Below, piece after piece: positions 18,352-28,460 of a DNA stretch of 64,000 bases. The stretch is from Takakia lepidozioides. Taxonomy: Eukaryota > Streptophyta > Takakiopsida > Takakiales > Takakiaceae. The stretch is from the NCBI GenBank assembly GCA_030704615.1, contig CM060732.1, positions 24,306,001 through 24,370,000 of the forward strand. Direction: 5' to 3'. The translations under genes and the position numbers were made by a program. Each line of letters opens with the position of its first letter. The stretch's first letter is position 1. The notes under the pieces are model-generated. The model was not told the DNA's origin. It saw nothing but the letters and a program-made list of their open reading frames with translations, and searched no databases.

Positions 18352-18772
18352 TGCTCCAAGTGCGGTTTATTGGGAATGTAGTGGTGGATCATAGGAACAT
18401 GATGCCCACATTGGCTGCATTCTCAGGGGTAGTGGCTTGGGGTGGTGAGCTCTTGGAGGGCAATAGCCATGCAGATGATAGGCCTCCACCTGATGAGGAC
18501 AAACAATTGGCATACAAGGCTGAGTTGCTTCCTCATGTGCCTGTGAATAACTCACTGTGGGGTACAGTTGGGAATTTGCATCGAGTAGTAGGCGAGTGTG
18601 TGCACCAAGCATGACAGGAGGCATATCCACTGGTGAGTGAGGGGAGTTCAATGACATCACATGGACCTCCTCAGTTAGCTCATTTGGACACAGTGCCCAT
18701 TACCTGGCAACCACTTGATTCAGGGATTTGTTTGCTAGACCTGTTTGGAGGCATGAGCACTGGGCTTGCAGG
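18352..18772 (+). pseudogene. gypsy-2 linker and methyltransferase motif I
   Basis: This resumes the gypsy-2 coding sequence: LAAFSGVVAWGGELLEGNSH matches the gypsy-1 segment after the protease, followed by GICLLDLFGGMSTGLAG, the S-adenosylmethionine-binding motif I of the C5 methyltransferase. It is interrupted directly after this motif by the second CACTA-type insertion. Confidence 0.85.
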
Positions 18773-19663
18773 CACTACTACGTTTAGGGGGGGGGGGGGG
18801 GTTAGCGATGTCAGGACCCCGGGCGCGCCGGACGCACCGACCCCCCTGCGACTGCAGCGTCGCACAAGAGCTCGTCTCGGAACTTACGACGTCGGGGCGT
18901 CGTAACGCCGACGCTCGGACGACGTTGTGGCATCTTGCGATGCCATGCCGTTGCCGGAAAGGGGCCTGATCCCATTCCCCCGCCAACGCACTGGGGGGGT
19001 TGCGACGCCCTGACGTCGCAACAATTTGCTGCGACGCCCCTGAGATGCTGCGACGCCGGGGAATCGCAACGAGACGTCGCAGCCCAGCAACGCTTTTGCG
19101 ACGGTCAGGCGCTCCTGCGATGGCGGGGAATCGCAAATGCGTTGCAACATTTTTTATTTTTTTTGCGATTCCCCGCCGTCGCAAATGCGTCGCAGGGGCT
19201 GCGGCGATGCGATTCCCCGGCGTCCTGGGGGCGTCGCAGAAAATTGATTCTGGGAGTAGATTGTAGAGCATAATGGACTTGGCATCCTCAGACTATAGCC
19301 ATTGTCCAGCAATAAGTTGCAATGCAGCTTTGCAAAACTTAGGCCATTGATAGATATTTGTTCTTGAACAACTCTAGGGACAAGTCTCGGTGCAAGTTCC
19401 AGCTGTGCGAGCTCCTGTAGAGTACGCATAATCTGCAACACAATGATAGGATTGAGATAGTCCCCGACGACGCTAATTAGCGACGTTCCGGGAGCGACGT
19501 CGCTGCGACGTCTGTGCGACTTCCCGACGTCGCAAAATGCCCCCGGCGCGCCCCGGGCCCCGTATATTATTTCCGTCGCTAATCGCGGTGGTTGGAGGTC
19601 ACTGGGGCATCGCTAAACCCCCCACCCCCCCCCCCCCCCCCCCCCCCCCCAAACGTAGTAGTG
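18773..19663. mobile_element. Non-autonomous CACTA-type element B, 891 bp, CpG-rich
   Basis: Its ends are CACTACTACGTTTAGGGGGG and the inverse CCCCCCAAACGTAGTAGTG, with a 3-bp target duplication AGG (18770-18772 and 19664-19666), exactly the CACTA signature. The interior is packed with GCGACG, CGACGTCGC and TCGCAA motifs on both strands and is much richer in CpG than its surroundings. A core at about 19256-19450 is shared with the element at 58180-59562. It lies inside the methyltransferase domain of gypsy-2, between motif I and the next helix. Confidence 0.95.
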
Positions 19664-20940
19664 AGGAGTGTTGCAAGCAGGGATTAAAGTACGCAAGTAC
19701 TTGTATGTGGAGAAGGATGAGATAACTCGGCGTATTTCTATGCGCCACGTTGCCTTGCTCACACACCTGTACCCTGAGTTGTTGCCTCTCTTAGCAATTC
19801 AAGGGTACCAAAAGGCCTTGCCAGCAGACATTACCATGCTGGGGGCGGATGATTTGGGCCGGCATGGTGCCATTGACTTGGTGATAGCCGGATGGCCTTG
19901 CCAAGGACGCTCTCCCGCAGGTCATGGGAATGGCTTGCATGATGCAAGAACGCATTTGTTTTGGGAGATGTTACGAGTGTTGCGTGACTTGCAAACGAGG
20001 CAAGTGCAACCTCTAGCCTATATCTTGGAAAATGTTCATCTTATGGGGGACTCTTGGGCCAGGGTTATGGCCAGTGTGCATCAGGTGCGGTCTTGGATTG
20101 GATCGGCGGTGCTATTGGATGCAGTAGCGGTGGGATCACACGCGTATCGACCTCGATTGTGGTGGACCAATCTTGCACCACCAGAGCTGCTCAAGAGAGC
20201 ATACGATTCCATTCAACGGCCACCCAATCCATTTTGGATCAAGGGAGGCAACCACAGAGGGTGCGACATGATGACCGTCCACCTCTAGCAGTGGTCAATC
20301 TAGTGGGGCAGCCACGTGCGGCAGTGCCTACACTCGTGAGCTTTCCCTCGTCTCATGTTTTTCAAGACAATGGTCATGGGTTGATTTGGGACAGTGTGCT
20401 ACAGCAATTGGTAGAGCCCAATGCGGATGAGCGAGAGCGGACAATGGGGTTTGCCACGGGCACTACAACTGTGCTAATTTTGTCAGAGGCATCACGCCGA
20501 CAAGTGTTAGGTCAAGCAATGGATCTAAATTGCTTGACATGGATCATTGGCTTGTGCATGGCTGAGCAACGGAGGTTGCAGACAGTGGTGGCTACTTTTG
20601 CACTCCCATTTGGTATTGCATCCTCTTTGCCAACCGGGACAGTTGAGGCAGTGAGTGGGGGCGAGCATTGGATCATGGGGTGCAAACACCCATGACAGAT
20701 GTGGGATGAGATGCGGAAAGAGAGAGTCATTGGATCTCTCAAGCAGCAATATGAGGAGTGGGGAGAACCATACACTGAGGATCAGTTGGAGGCCAAGGTG
20801 GCCAATGTTTTTGAAGATGTTGAGAATGTTTCTTCCCAAGATGATGTTCTCAAGGTGGCTATGGCGGAGCAAGTGGAGGCTACGCCACAGTTAGGGTGGG
20901 CGGATAAGTCCCAAGAGGTTGCTATGTAGCAACCAAATGA
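19664..20940 (+). pseudogene. gypsy-2 C5-cytosine DNA methyltransferase, main part
   Basis: It continues from motif I with VRKYLYVEKDEITRRISM. It carries the catalytic loop GWPCQGRSPAG (Cys codon 19899-19901), the LFWEMLRVLRDL helix, L-E-N-V, RPRLWWTN, and after a frame change at about 20240 the PLAVVN, ERERTMGF and SRRQVLGQAMD segments. The stretch between 19668 and 20240 is open where gypsy-1 is frameshifted, so together the two copies show the complete ancestral domain. An in-frame TGA at 20693-20695 corresponds to a Trp codon in gypsy-1. The acidic linker then follows to about 20929. Confidence 0.9.
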
Positions 20941-21002
20941 TGCGTCTCCTACCTCCAAGTGTACCCAAAATTGCAGTCACTGAGACAATTGGGAACCAGA
21001 TG

Positions 21003-21320
21003 TTGGACCTACAGTCACCGGAGGAGAGAGACGGAGGATCCAGCGATTTCTAAGGGCTTATAAAAATTGCTTTGTATTTGGTTTGAAGGATTTGGGGAGT
21101 TTGAAAAGCCAAGAGATTTATATTGATTTGACAAGTGACACGCCAATTTTTCGAAGGCCCTATAGGTATAGTGACATGGAGAGGTCTTTGATCCAGTCAC
21201 GGACTATGAAATTGTTCGAAGCTGGATTGATGGAGTTGTCAGGCGGGGAATATGCCTCAGGTGCCAGCTAAGAAAGATATCTATGGCAATTGGACAGAAA
21301 GAAGGATGTCTGGGGACTAT
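21003..21320 (+). pseudogene. gypsy-2 reverse transcriptase remnant
   Basis: Only the first 80 or so residues of RT remain (TPIFRRPYRYSDMERSLIQ, then ELSGGEYAS and YGNWTERRMSGDY). At GGGGACTATG the sequence jumps to the integrase C-terminal domain. In gypsy-1 both breakpoints carry GGTGA(T/C)TA, so a deletion of about 2.4 kb between short direct repeats explains the join. One further frameshift lies near 21260. Confidence 0.88.
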
Positions 21321-21686
21321 GTGTATCTGCAGCAGACAGCACCAACGACCTTGGATGTCACAGCAGGACGTGTGATTCTAAGGGTACGGGAGGTGTTGCC
21401 TTCAAGAGTGTTGATTCTGGAGGGTCGAGATGGCATGATATGGAAGGAATATGTGCGCAATTGTGCGCCATGTCACCTTCCACATGTGGATGGGATGATA
21501 GATCCCAACTTTGCAGTGGTACCTGCAGGGTTGCGTTGCATGCTATGTGGGCATGCTGGTGGTGCCGCAACCATGTTGGTGTGTGACAAATGCTCAATGG
21601 GGTGGCACATGGGATGCTTGACACCGCCATTCGAGGAGGTTCCTAGTGGAGAATGGTTGTGTCCACGATGCCTTGGCCATAGGTAG
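21252..21686 (+). CDS. gypsy-2 RT-integrase junction frame with intact PHD finger
   Basis: A 144-codon frame made by the deletion: about 20 residues of RT (KKDIYGNWTERRMSGDY) run into the integrase C-terminal domain (VYLQQTAPTTLDVTAGRV) and a complete PHD finger with all eight metal ligands (CMLC, CDKC, H-MGC, CPRC) and the conserved tryptophan. The PHD is close to that of gypsy-1. The frame is open throughout, although a translated product is not implied. Confidence 0.85.
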   Translation: MPQVPAKKDIYGNWTERRMSGDYVYLQQTAPTTLDVTAGRVILRVREVLPSRVLILEGRDGMIWKEYVRNCAPCHLPHVDGMIDPNFAVVPAGLRCMLCGHAGGAATMLVCDKCSMGWHMGCLTPPFEEVPSGEWLCPRCLGHR

Positions 21687-21944
21687 TGGGCATGACAATG
21701 GTGTAGTTGACAAGTGATCCAAGGTCTAGCTGGTGGGAGCTCAACGCCATGGATACTCAATTGAAGATCATGGATTGCAAGCAGGCGACTAACGATGGGG
21801 CTCTCGTTGCACCCGACCTCTTGATCCATATACTTTAGAAAATTGAGACATGTGCGATTGAAGACCAAGCGATGATCTTATTGAGATGGATATTTGTCAG
21901 CTATCCGGTGTTAGAGGGACCTAATCACCAGCTAGGGGGGCGCT
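21687..21944 (+). other. gypsy-2 3' spacer and polypurine tract
   Basis: Homologous to 9026-9285, ending with the purine run AGCTAGGGGGGCG before the LTR start. Confidence 0.7.
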
Positions 21945-22384
21945 TGTGGCATAGTTTTCTAGGATTGTGTGGTTAGAATGTATGGTAGACAACGATGTAT
22001 GTTGTGGCACGATGCTTAGGTGCACGACAGCTGTCATGGTTTTAGTCATGGTTAACTAGAATTACCTACTTCTAGTTAACTAGGACATTTTGGATATTTA
22101 TATTTGTATTTTGTGTGTTGGAACTTCATTTGGTCTCATATGCCAAGTGAGGTGTCAAACCTCACTTGGGACATGGGGATGGGTTTTCCCCTTGTGAGTG
22201 TTGAGGAGGGTTCATCTTCTTGTAGTCGAGCCCCCCGAGGCTTCTCTCGCCGCCATAGCTCTAGTACTTGAGATGGAGAGTGGGTGAGGTCTGTATGGTG
22301 GAGTCCTTTAGCAAAGGTGCCATTGGCTTGACTTATATAACGTGATAGAGTGGTTTCTCCTCTTTTCACCATTTCCGTATCCCT
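21945..22384 (+). repeat. gypsy-2 3' LTR
   Basis: It starts TGTGGCATAGTTTTCTAGGA after the polypurine tract and runs 440 bp until the start sequence recurs. It aligns in order with the gypsy-1 LTR (GACAGCTGTCA near the start, GGCTTGACTT near the end) but is strongly diverged, so the two elements belong to different subfamilies. Confidence 0.65.
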
Positions 22385-22464
22385 TGTGGCATAGTTTTCT
22401 AGGATTGTGTGCTTAGAATGTATGGTAGACAACGATGTATGTTGTGGCACGATGCTTAGGTGCA
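22385..22464 (+). repeat. Second partial copy of the gypsy-2 LTR start
   Basis: About 80 bp nearly identical to 21945-22023, truncated at GGTGCAAAA, where the long inverted-repeat unit begins. It is equivalent to 9807-9912 after gypsy-1. Confidence 0.85.
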
Positions 22465-22469
22465 AAACA

Positions 22470-23487
22470 CGCGCTTTTGTTGCGAGAGAGGGTGGCCTTG
22501 TCGGTGTGGAAGATCACGGTGGTTCCTCCAGGTTATATAGCAGCGCGCTGGAGGGATATGCTCCAGCAGATGTGTGCCCGCCCAGATGTGTTGACGGTCG
22601 GACCCGCTGAACACTGTTCCTGCCTGATCACGCGGAAACGCACAAAAACCACCGTACTGTGCAGGCCAGTGAGTAGACTTTGTAGCCCATGACTTGTAAA
22701 ACCAGATGTACAACATGTTTGCAATGTAAGTATGTGTGTACAATACCCAGACTTGATGTAAGTATGGATAGCCTACCGCACTTGTTGATGAGTGCGGTGG
22801 AGTTGGTGGTTGGATAGACTATCTTGCCACGTAATAAAGGAGGCCCGCTTTAGACTACTGTCCGAGACCAAGACCAACTCCAAATGCAACGATCTTATCG
22901 GTCGACCGCATTTTCTTGGTCATATTGCAGGCTTTAAACTACTGACCAAGGCCGAGAAAGAAAGTTAGGAATGACATGGCGTCCACGTGGCATTTCTCGA
23001 TTGATTGCACCCACCAGCCTTACTGTCAGAGTCCTCCAAACCAGTCATGCATCGAGTAAGAGTAGACTTAACAAGTGGGTGGGGATGGAAGCACTAAATG
23101 CTGGCTGACCATCCCCACCCTTTGCTCGGAAGGGTATCCCATTGGATACGGGACAACATATCAGTGTAGAATTAAGGATTCTCCACTGTCAAGAAAATTG
23201 AACAGTGCATAACTTACCCACTTTACTCAACTTGCCCTCTCTTCCCAACAAGACTGCCCATCACAAAATTCGCCCCTAGGCCGAAGCCCTTGGAACCCTC
23301 GTTTTTTGCGTCACACGACTTTGAAAATCTCTAAAATTGATTTTTTACATTTTTCAGTAACTCTCAATCCATCCCCAAAGAACAACAATGCCCATCATAT
23401 ATTGAGATTTTGCAGTAAACAAGTAAATGTAAAAGTATTTGTGAGGCAAAGGCAAGCTCAAAACTGCTTGGGCCTTTTAGGGGTTAA
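22470..23487 (+). repeat. Left long inverted-repeat arm
   Basis: 1018 bp matching the reverse complement of 35172-36191. Both arms keep a short coding-like stretch at their outer end (LRERVALSVWKITV, ARWRDMLQQM, LITRKRTKTT; 22480-22650), and both keep the inner phrase HTTLKISKIDF. The outer 600 bp contain alternating GGTCTTGG and CCAAGACC style palindromic pieces. Confidence 0.9.
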
Positions 23488-24328
23488 CCCTTAAGTTCCC
23501 AAGCCCTTTTTTGACTTTTTACCAATTTTGGGTACCCAGCTGCAGTAAATTGCCCCTAGAAACCTACCAAAAATCATCCAGAGATTCCAGCCTTATAGCA
23601 ATGGGCCCAGCTCATTTATGCATGACATACCAAAAAATGAGCCAAGTCCACCGTGGAAATTGTGAGATTATAGCGTTGGCCCGGACCTCAAATATCAGCT
23701 CCCAAAGAAAAGTGAGAAAGAAAATTGGTTTGACCAAATCAAAACCTAGCTTTATCCAATTTTGCTTGCCCCAAGACCCACCATTTCCAAATCAATAGTG
23801 GAGTGACTATGACCCCACTAAATTGCAGGTCCAACTGATTTTTTCACCTATGGTTGCTATGCATGCAATTACATGGGGGTTGAAATCTCAAAATTGACAA
23901 GAGAAAATGTGCCTCCAAATGAAGTTATTTTTTTTTCTACAAATTTTTTAAAAGCCAATGGTGGATGTGTGTATGTAATGCGCACAGACCAAAGGTGAAG
24001 TGATTTTTCCAAAATTGCTAATTTTATGCCAAAAATGGCCTTTGGAGTGCAATCTGTTTTGGGCTTGTTTACCTGCCACGTCAGTGGTCAACAAGCCCTT
24101 TTCAGGCCCCAAAACGTAAATGAGAGATCTAAGATATTTTTTGCAGGTAGAAGCTTTTGTTTTTTTTTTAATTTTATTTTTTGCATCATACTCGAGACAA
24201 ATCATTTGTCATTAAAGCTTCAGGAGTGGGCCCCATCAGATTAGATCTGCAAAAATTAGGTCGAACTGCAAATTCAAAGTGACCTGATTTAGGTCGCTTG
24301 GGAACTTAAGGGAACTTAAGGGAACTTA
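23488..24328. repeat. Inner segment bounded by CCTTAAGTTCCCAAGC inverted repeats
   Basis: The left end CCTTAAGTTCCCAAGC (about 23489-23504) is repeated inverted at about 24297-24312, followed by two more GGAACTTAA units to 24328. It holds no gene that I can recognise. It may be a small foldback element inserted between the left arm and the transposase. Confidence 0.55.
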
Positions 24329-24330
24329 AA

Positions 24331-25775
24331 TTGTTGACAACTTGGAGAAACAAAGACAGTTGGTTAGGAAAAGACCCTGGTGTGTTGCCCGACAAGATTG
24401 ATGAGCACTTTGATGGGAGTAAATTTCGGGAACTTCAAGCATTTTGGGACCCTGAAACAGAGTGGGAGAGTCCTATTGTCTGCCCCAACACAAGATGTTC
24501 GCGGGCATTCAAAGCTTTCCCTACGAAGTGTCACGAACTGCTTCATTCCTGGGATAGCGAGACCCAACGTTATTCCTTTGCCTGTACCGAATGCTCCTCT
24601 CGAATTCATGCTTCCAGACATATGGAAAAAGTAAGCATCTCCTGGCCCATTTTTGGCTTACATACTGACATTTAGTTTTAGACCCCCACATCAGATGTAA
24701 AATTACTAATGTAATTTTAGTAAAATTAGATGTAATTTTTCCTGAAGAATGCAAGTTACTAGATGTACATTGACATTCTAAAGCATGTTCAAATTTCAAT
24801 ATATTAATAGACCTTCCTTCCTTCTGTGTTCAGGGTGATCCAAGAAATTTCGCTTTTATGTTACATTGGGACGGGTTCTCAACGGCTAAGACAAGCATTA
24901 AAGGTTGTTGGGCAGTGGATTTAGTTGTTTTGAATGCTGGAAAGTTAGACCCTGTCGGCCCGATTCCAGTGTTGTTTATTCCTACAAGCTCTAATAAATT
25001 GATAAAACAGGCAGATGGTAGCGTGTTGACTGCATTTTTGCAGCCACTTGTAACAGACCTGGAAGCCGTCTTCGTCAAAGGATTTTCAGTATCCTATGCA
25101 TATCATGCAGAGGCCATCAGTGACAAACTCCCTGTCATTGCCATCACTGAACTGATCACCTTACGTGCAATGTTGACAATTTGGACCGGAGATCACCCAG
25201 CACAGTGCAAGGTTGGAGGGTTAAAGGTGGGTGGGTATTCATGTTGTAGACGCCACATAGTTGCATCGAGATGGCGAGGCAACATCCCCAATAGCAACAG
25301 CGGTTTAGTGGAATTCCATGATAACAGGAAACAACATCGATACCCAGCTGCCACTCGAACTGTGGAAAGCACAACCGAGTTGTTGGCACAATGGCGTGAA
25401 TTGCCAAATGGGAAGGAGAAGGATGCAGTAGGCCGTGAAACAGGTATCTCGAGCTACTCCATTTTATGGAGATTACACAATCTTTATGGGTTTGACATTT
25501 TGAGGGACCTTGTTTATGATGTGATGCACATCCTACCATTATGCATATTCAAAAAATTTGTGCATATCCTAGTGCACTATGCTGAGAAAAATGGTTTGAG
25601 TAGGGACATCGACCAGACACTCGATGCGGTGAAGATGTTGCGACCCCTTGGACTTGGGGCAAGATGGCCCCGGAAGTTAGAGAGGATTGAGAAGTGGGCA
25701 GAGCTTGTTCGGAAGAACAAGCAACTTTTTATCCCGCCACGAGATTTAGCCCTTCCCCTTATGTGGAGGGTGTAG
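24331..25775 (+). CDS. TNP2-like (CACTA-related) transposase, two exons
   Basis: Exon 1 (24331-24630, start uncertain) carries two Cys pairs, CPNTRC and CTEC, likely a zinc-binding N-terminal domain, and ends at a donor GAAAAA/GTAAGC. The intron runs to an acceptor at 24834 (tgttcag/GGTGATCC). Exon 2 (24835-25775) starts GDPRNFAFMLHWDGFSTAKT, a typical Transposase_21 segment, then FIPTSSNKLIKQ, TIWTGDHPAQCKVGGLK, CCRRH, and LYGFDILRDLVYDVMHILPL, the F-D-x-x-x-D-x-M-H motif seen in TNP2 and Plavaka-type transposases. A stop follows at 25773. It lies inside the long-inverted-repeat unit, whose mobilisation it could explain. Its sequence is quite different from the CACTA-1 transposase. Confidence 0.75.
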
Positions 25776-26430
25776 CTGAGCGGCTTGCAATGCAGCCATC
25801 TCAAGAGTTGAATCCTAATCCCTCGTGGCCTGGCGAGGAGAGAGGGGTGGAATGGTTTAACCAGTATTAAATGCGGGGCTGCAGCTCTTAGCAGGCCAGT
25901 CCTGCTTGGCCAGCAATCGTCTGCGTTTGTTTAGTGGTTTTGTTTGTCCCCTTTCTGTGTTTTGTTCATGTTGCATTGCGAGTCATTGCTGTAGGTGTTA
26001 GTCCCCCAGCCAAGCGGGGGTGCAAACAAGGATGGGACATTCCCCTGTGGGTCAACGGATCCACTATCGAGATGAGCAACTGCACTACTTCATCTTTTCC
26101 TGTAGCCAAGTTGGGGAGATATCTACAGACTGAAGGGCAGCCCAACAGCCCCACACAAACCTGCCTACAGTCTTGTGTGAGAGGGATTTGAACCCAACAA
26201 ATCTGCCCCACTGGCAGCCCACACATACATACAAGGCTACTGGTGGCGGAGGGGCACCATCTACAACCCTACAGGTTGGTTTTGACTTTGTCTATCTCAT
26301 GTTATAACTTTTGTGTTCTCCTTGTGGTGAAAGGATGCATAATCACACTTATGGAACCAATTCTACACAGCTTCCAACCTTGGCGTGCCAAGCAAAGCCA
26401 CCTGGGATCCCTCGAGGCTGGGTTTTAATT
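25776..26430. other. Flank of the transposase with exon-like pieces
   Basis: No continuous gene. An acceptor/donor-like phrase (TACAG/GTTGGT at about 26274) suggests part of a spliced gene, but I cannot assign it. Confidence 0.3.
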
Positions 26431-26815
26431 GCGATATCTACTTTTCTGCTGAGGAGATTGGAAGCTCCTGGACAGCAGCTGTTACTGGTATAGACAATTT
26501 GCCTCTTGCTTTATATGGGAGTTTATGGAGGGAGGTCTACCATGTGCCTCTTGCTTCATACATATGGGTCATACTCACACCTTGAGCAAAATCTCTTCTC
26601 TCTCTGTTTAAGTCCACAAGCCAAACAACATATCAATATCTTTGATGAAGACCTGCGGGTATTTTGTTTTGTTTTGGCAGAGTCAGGTGGACTTGTATTC
26701 ATGGGGAGAGAACCAGACTTGCCGTGTAATGCGATCGCAGTGGCTGCTGGAGCAAATCATGGCCTATGCCTGGAGTCTAGTGAATCTTTCTTATCATGGA
26801 AAGCTCTGAAATTCT
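26400..26815 (+). pseudogene. RCC1-like repeat remnant
   Basis: Disrupted frames read SSWTAAVTG, then DLYSWGENQ, then after an indel AVAAGANHGLCLE. This succession (strand ending in A-A-V, L-Y-S-W-G-x-N, V-A-A-G-x-N-H-x-L-x-L) is the repeat unit of RCC1 beta-propeller proteins. Frameshifts and the short length mark it as a fragment, probably captured by the surrounding unit. RCC1-type repeats are common in plants, so the parent gene cannot be named. Confidence 0.5.
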
Positions 26816-26823
26816 TTGTTTGA

Positions 26824-28255
26824 TATTGTCTAGAGTTCTGTTCCCCATTTCGAGGTGGCAACGATCATGGCAATTTATTTTTCTCCTTTTGCTGCAAACA
26901 GGAATGTAGATCCGCAATGCAGGCCCTCTCTTGTGATTTAATTGCATGTGGTCTCCTCCAGCAATGTGCAGGTAGTTTGTTTTTTGGCAATTGGGTTTCT
27001 CTTTTTCTCTAGTACCTATTAAGATCTGGAAATAGGCACCCGTATTCACCGTGTTCAAACATGGTGGAAGGATCATGGAGTATTACCTGAAATCTTATGT
27101 TGCAAATTGAGACCATAGCCAACTTTATACATAATCGTCTATGAGTGTATTGCACACAGGCATAGGCATATGTAGTTCTTATAAGGTCAGAGTGGTTGTG
27201 TTCTCAATTTTGTGGTCTTCAATGTCTTCATGCTTGCAGGGGTTTTGGGGGTTTTGGGGCCCTTGAACATGGCTCAACCGAGAAAGAGCTGATGCCTAAG
27301 CTGGTGGATGGAAGCTATGTGGAATGAACGTTCATGTCGAACGAACGTTTCATATCGAAATGTTCATGGAAAAGTGGATAAAAAAGAAAAAGGGCAGTGA
27401 ACATATTTCGATGTTTTGAAAATATTTGGATTTCCTTCCCATAATTAAGTACTTCAGTAGTCCTTAATTCCGTGAAATTAATGCTAAGTGTGAATAAAAT
27501 TGATTTTCCCACAACTCAAAGTTTACCTCTTGAAGGCAGAGTAGGATATTGTGTAGTTTTCACAGTTGGGAATCACATGCTCCTTTGGAGATGTATGAAT
27601 ACCATTTGTTTTTCCACATACACCAAATTTTCCCATACAGGTATCTAAAGGGACAGGTTAAAATCTTTGATTTTACATTCTGGTCCATGAGGGAACATTT
27701 ACAGGGCCCCTTGTGTTAGTACCTTACAGTACGAAATAATGACTGATTAGGTGTGTAATCGAGCATGTATCATCATCGTAATCATATTCATAATCATTTC
27801 AAGCACCATCCGCAAGCAACCATGATGCTGCACAGTTGAAAATCAAGTACCTTGTTGGCTCCTCCTTAGCAGGAGACTAGACATCAGTGCCAGAACAAGT
27901 TTGATCCTGTTCTACCTTCCGGGCCAAGTAACCATTCAATTCAAAGAGCCATCTGTAAGGGAGGAATAATGTAGGTTCACTAAAACATATGAGATTTGTA
28001 CGTTACATTTACTTTGATGCAAAATCACTGAGGCCTGCATTAGCTTCTCGAGCGGCCCGACTCTTCTGTTCCGGCCAAGTCCTGCACTCTGCATGCACGT
28101 GGTCTTGTGCACAGATCTAGACTCGGTCATGGCCTGTGCATCACACACTGTGTGACTAATCTTTTTGAGGAAGAAAATCCGCTCACCACAAGCACGCCAG
28201 ATTCCCAAAACATAAGCCCCTGATCACCTGGTCCTCGTAATTCTGCGGCGTCTAC
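26824..28255. other. Non-coding interior of the 13.7-kb unit
   Basis: No gene recognised. A short palindrome around 27328-27355 (GGAATGAACGTTCATGTCG / CGAACGTTTCAT) is noted; the remainder looks like intron or intergenic sequence. Confidence 0.35.
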
Positions 28256-28256
28256 G

Positions 28257-28460
28257 ATGTGGCAGCTAATGCCTTCGCAACTCCAGGAAACAACAGTTAA
28301 GAGCACTGAACGGGTACGATACGAAGATCAGGATTTCAGATACCACGCCGCTATGGACGTAGGATTACTTTACGTTTTTACCGAAAAGGGGGTTGTGCGC
28401 ACTCTTTGTTCTCTGAAGCGCCTTGAGAGATTGTCGGGAGGTGAATCTTCAAACTGCTGA
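28257..28460 (+). other. Short open stretch of unknown nature
   Basis: A 67-codon frame containing RVRYEDQDFRYHAAMDVGLL and VFTEKGVVRTL. The residue composition looks protein-like, but no family is recognised and there is no second exon that I can join with confidence. It could be an exon of the same captured gene as the RCC1-like remnant. Confidence 0.25.

Larger units (their letters stand above)
16039..22384 (+). mobile_element. gypsy-2: diverged, deleted sister of gypsy-1 with DNA methyltransferase and PHD finger
   Basis: Co-linear with gypsy-1 from the Gag capsid to the LTR but 5' truncated. Internal deletions remove the zinc knuckles (joined at about 16475), and almost all of RT, RNase H and the integrase core (joined at about 21320). 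Two CACTA-type insertions interrupt it. Stops and frameshifts are frequent. It retains methyltransferase motifs I-X and the PHD finger. The LTR is 440 bp (21945-22384). It cannot be autonomous. Confidence 0.9.

Noticed and set aside
18735-19271. 178-codon minus-strand frame rich in Arg/Ala
   Set aside because: It lies wholly in the CpG-rich repeats of element B and spans its left border; translation of GCGACG repeats gives such frames by chance.
19256-19441. Minus-strand frame in element B as an independent gene
   Set aside because: Too short, bounded by the non-autonomous element, and repeated in element C; kept only as a conserved core in the findings.
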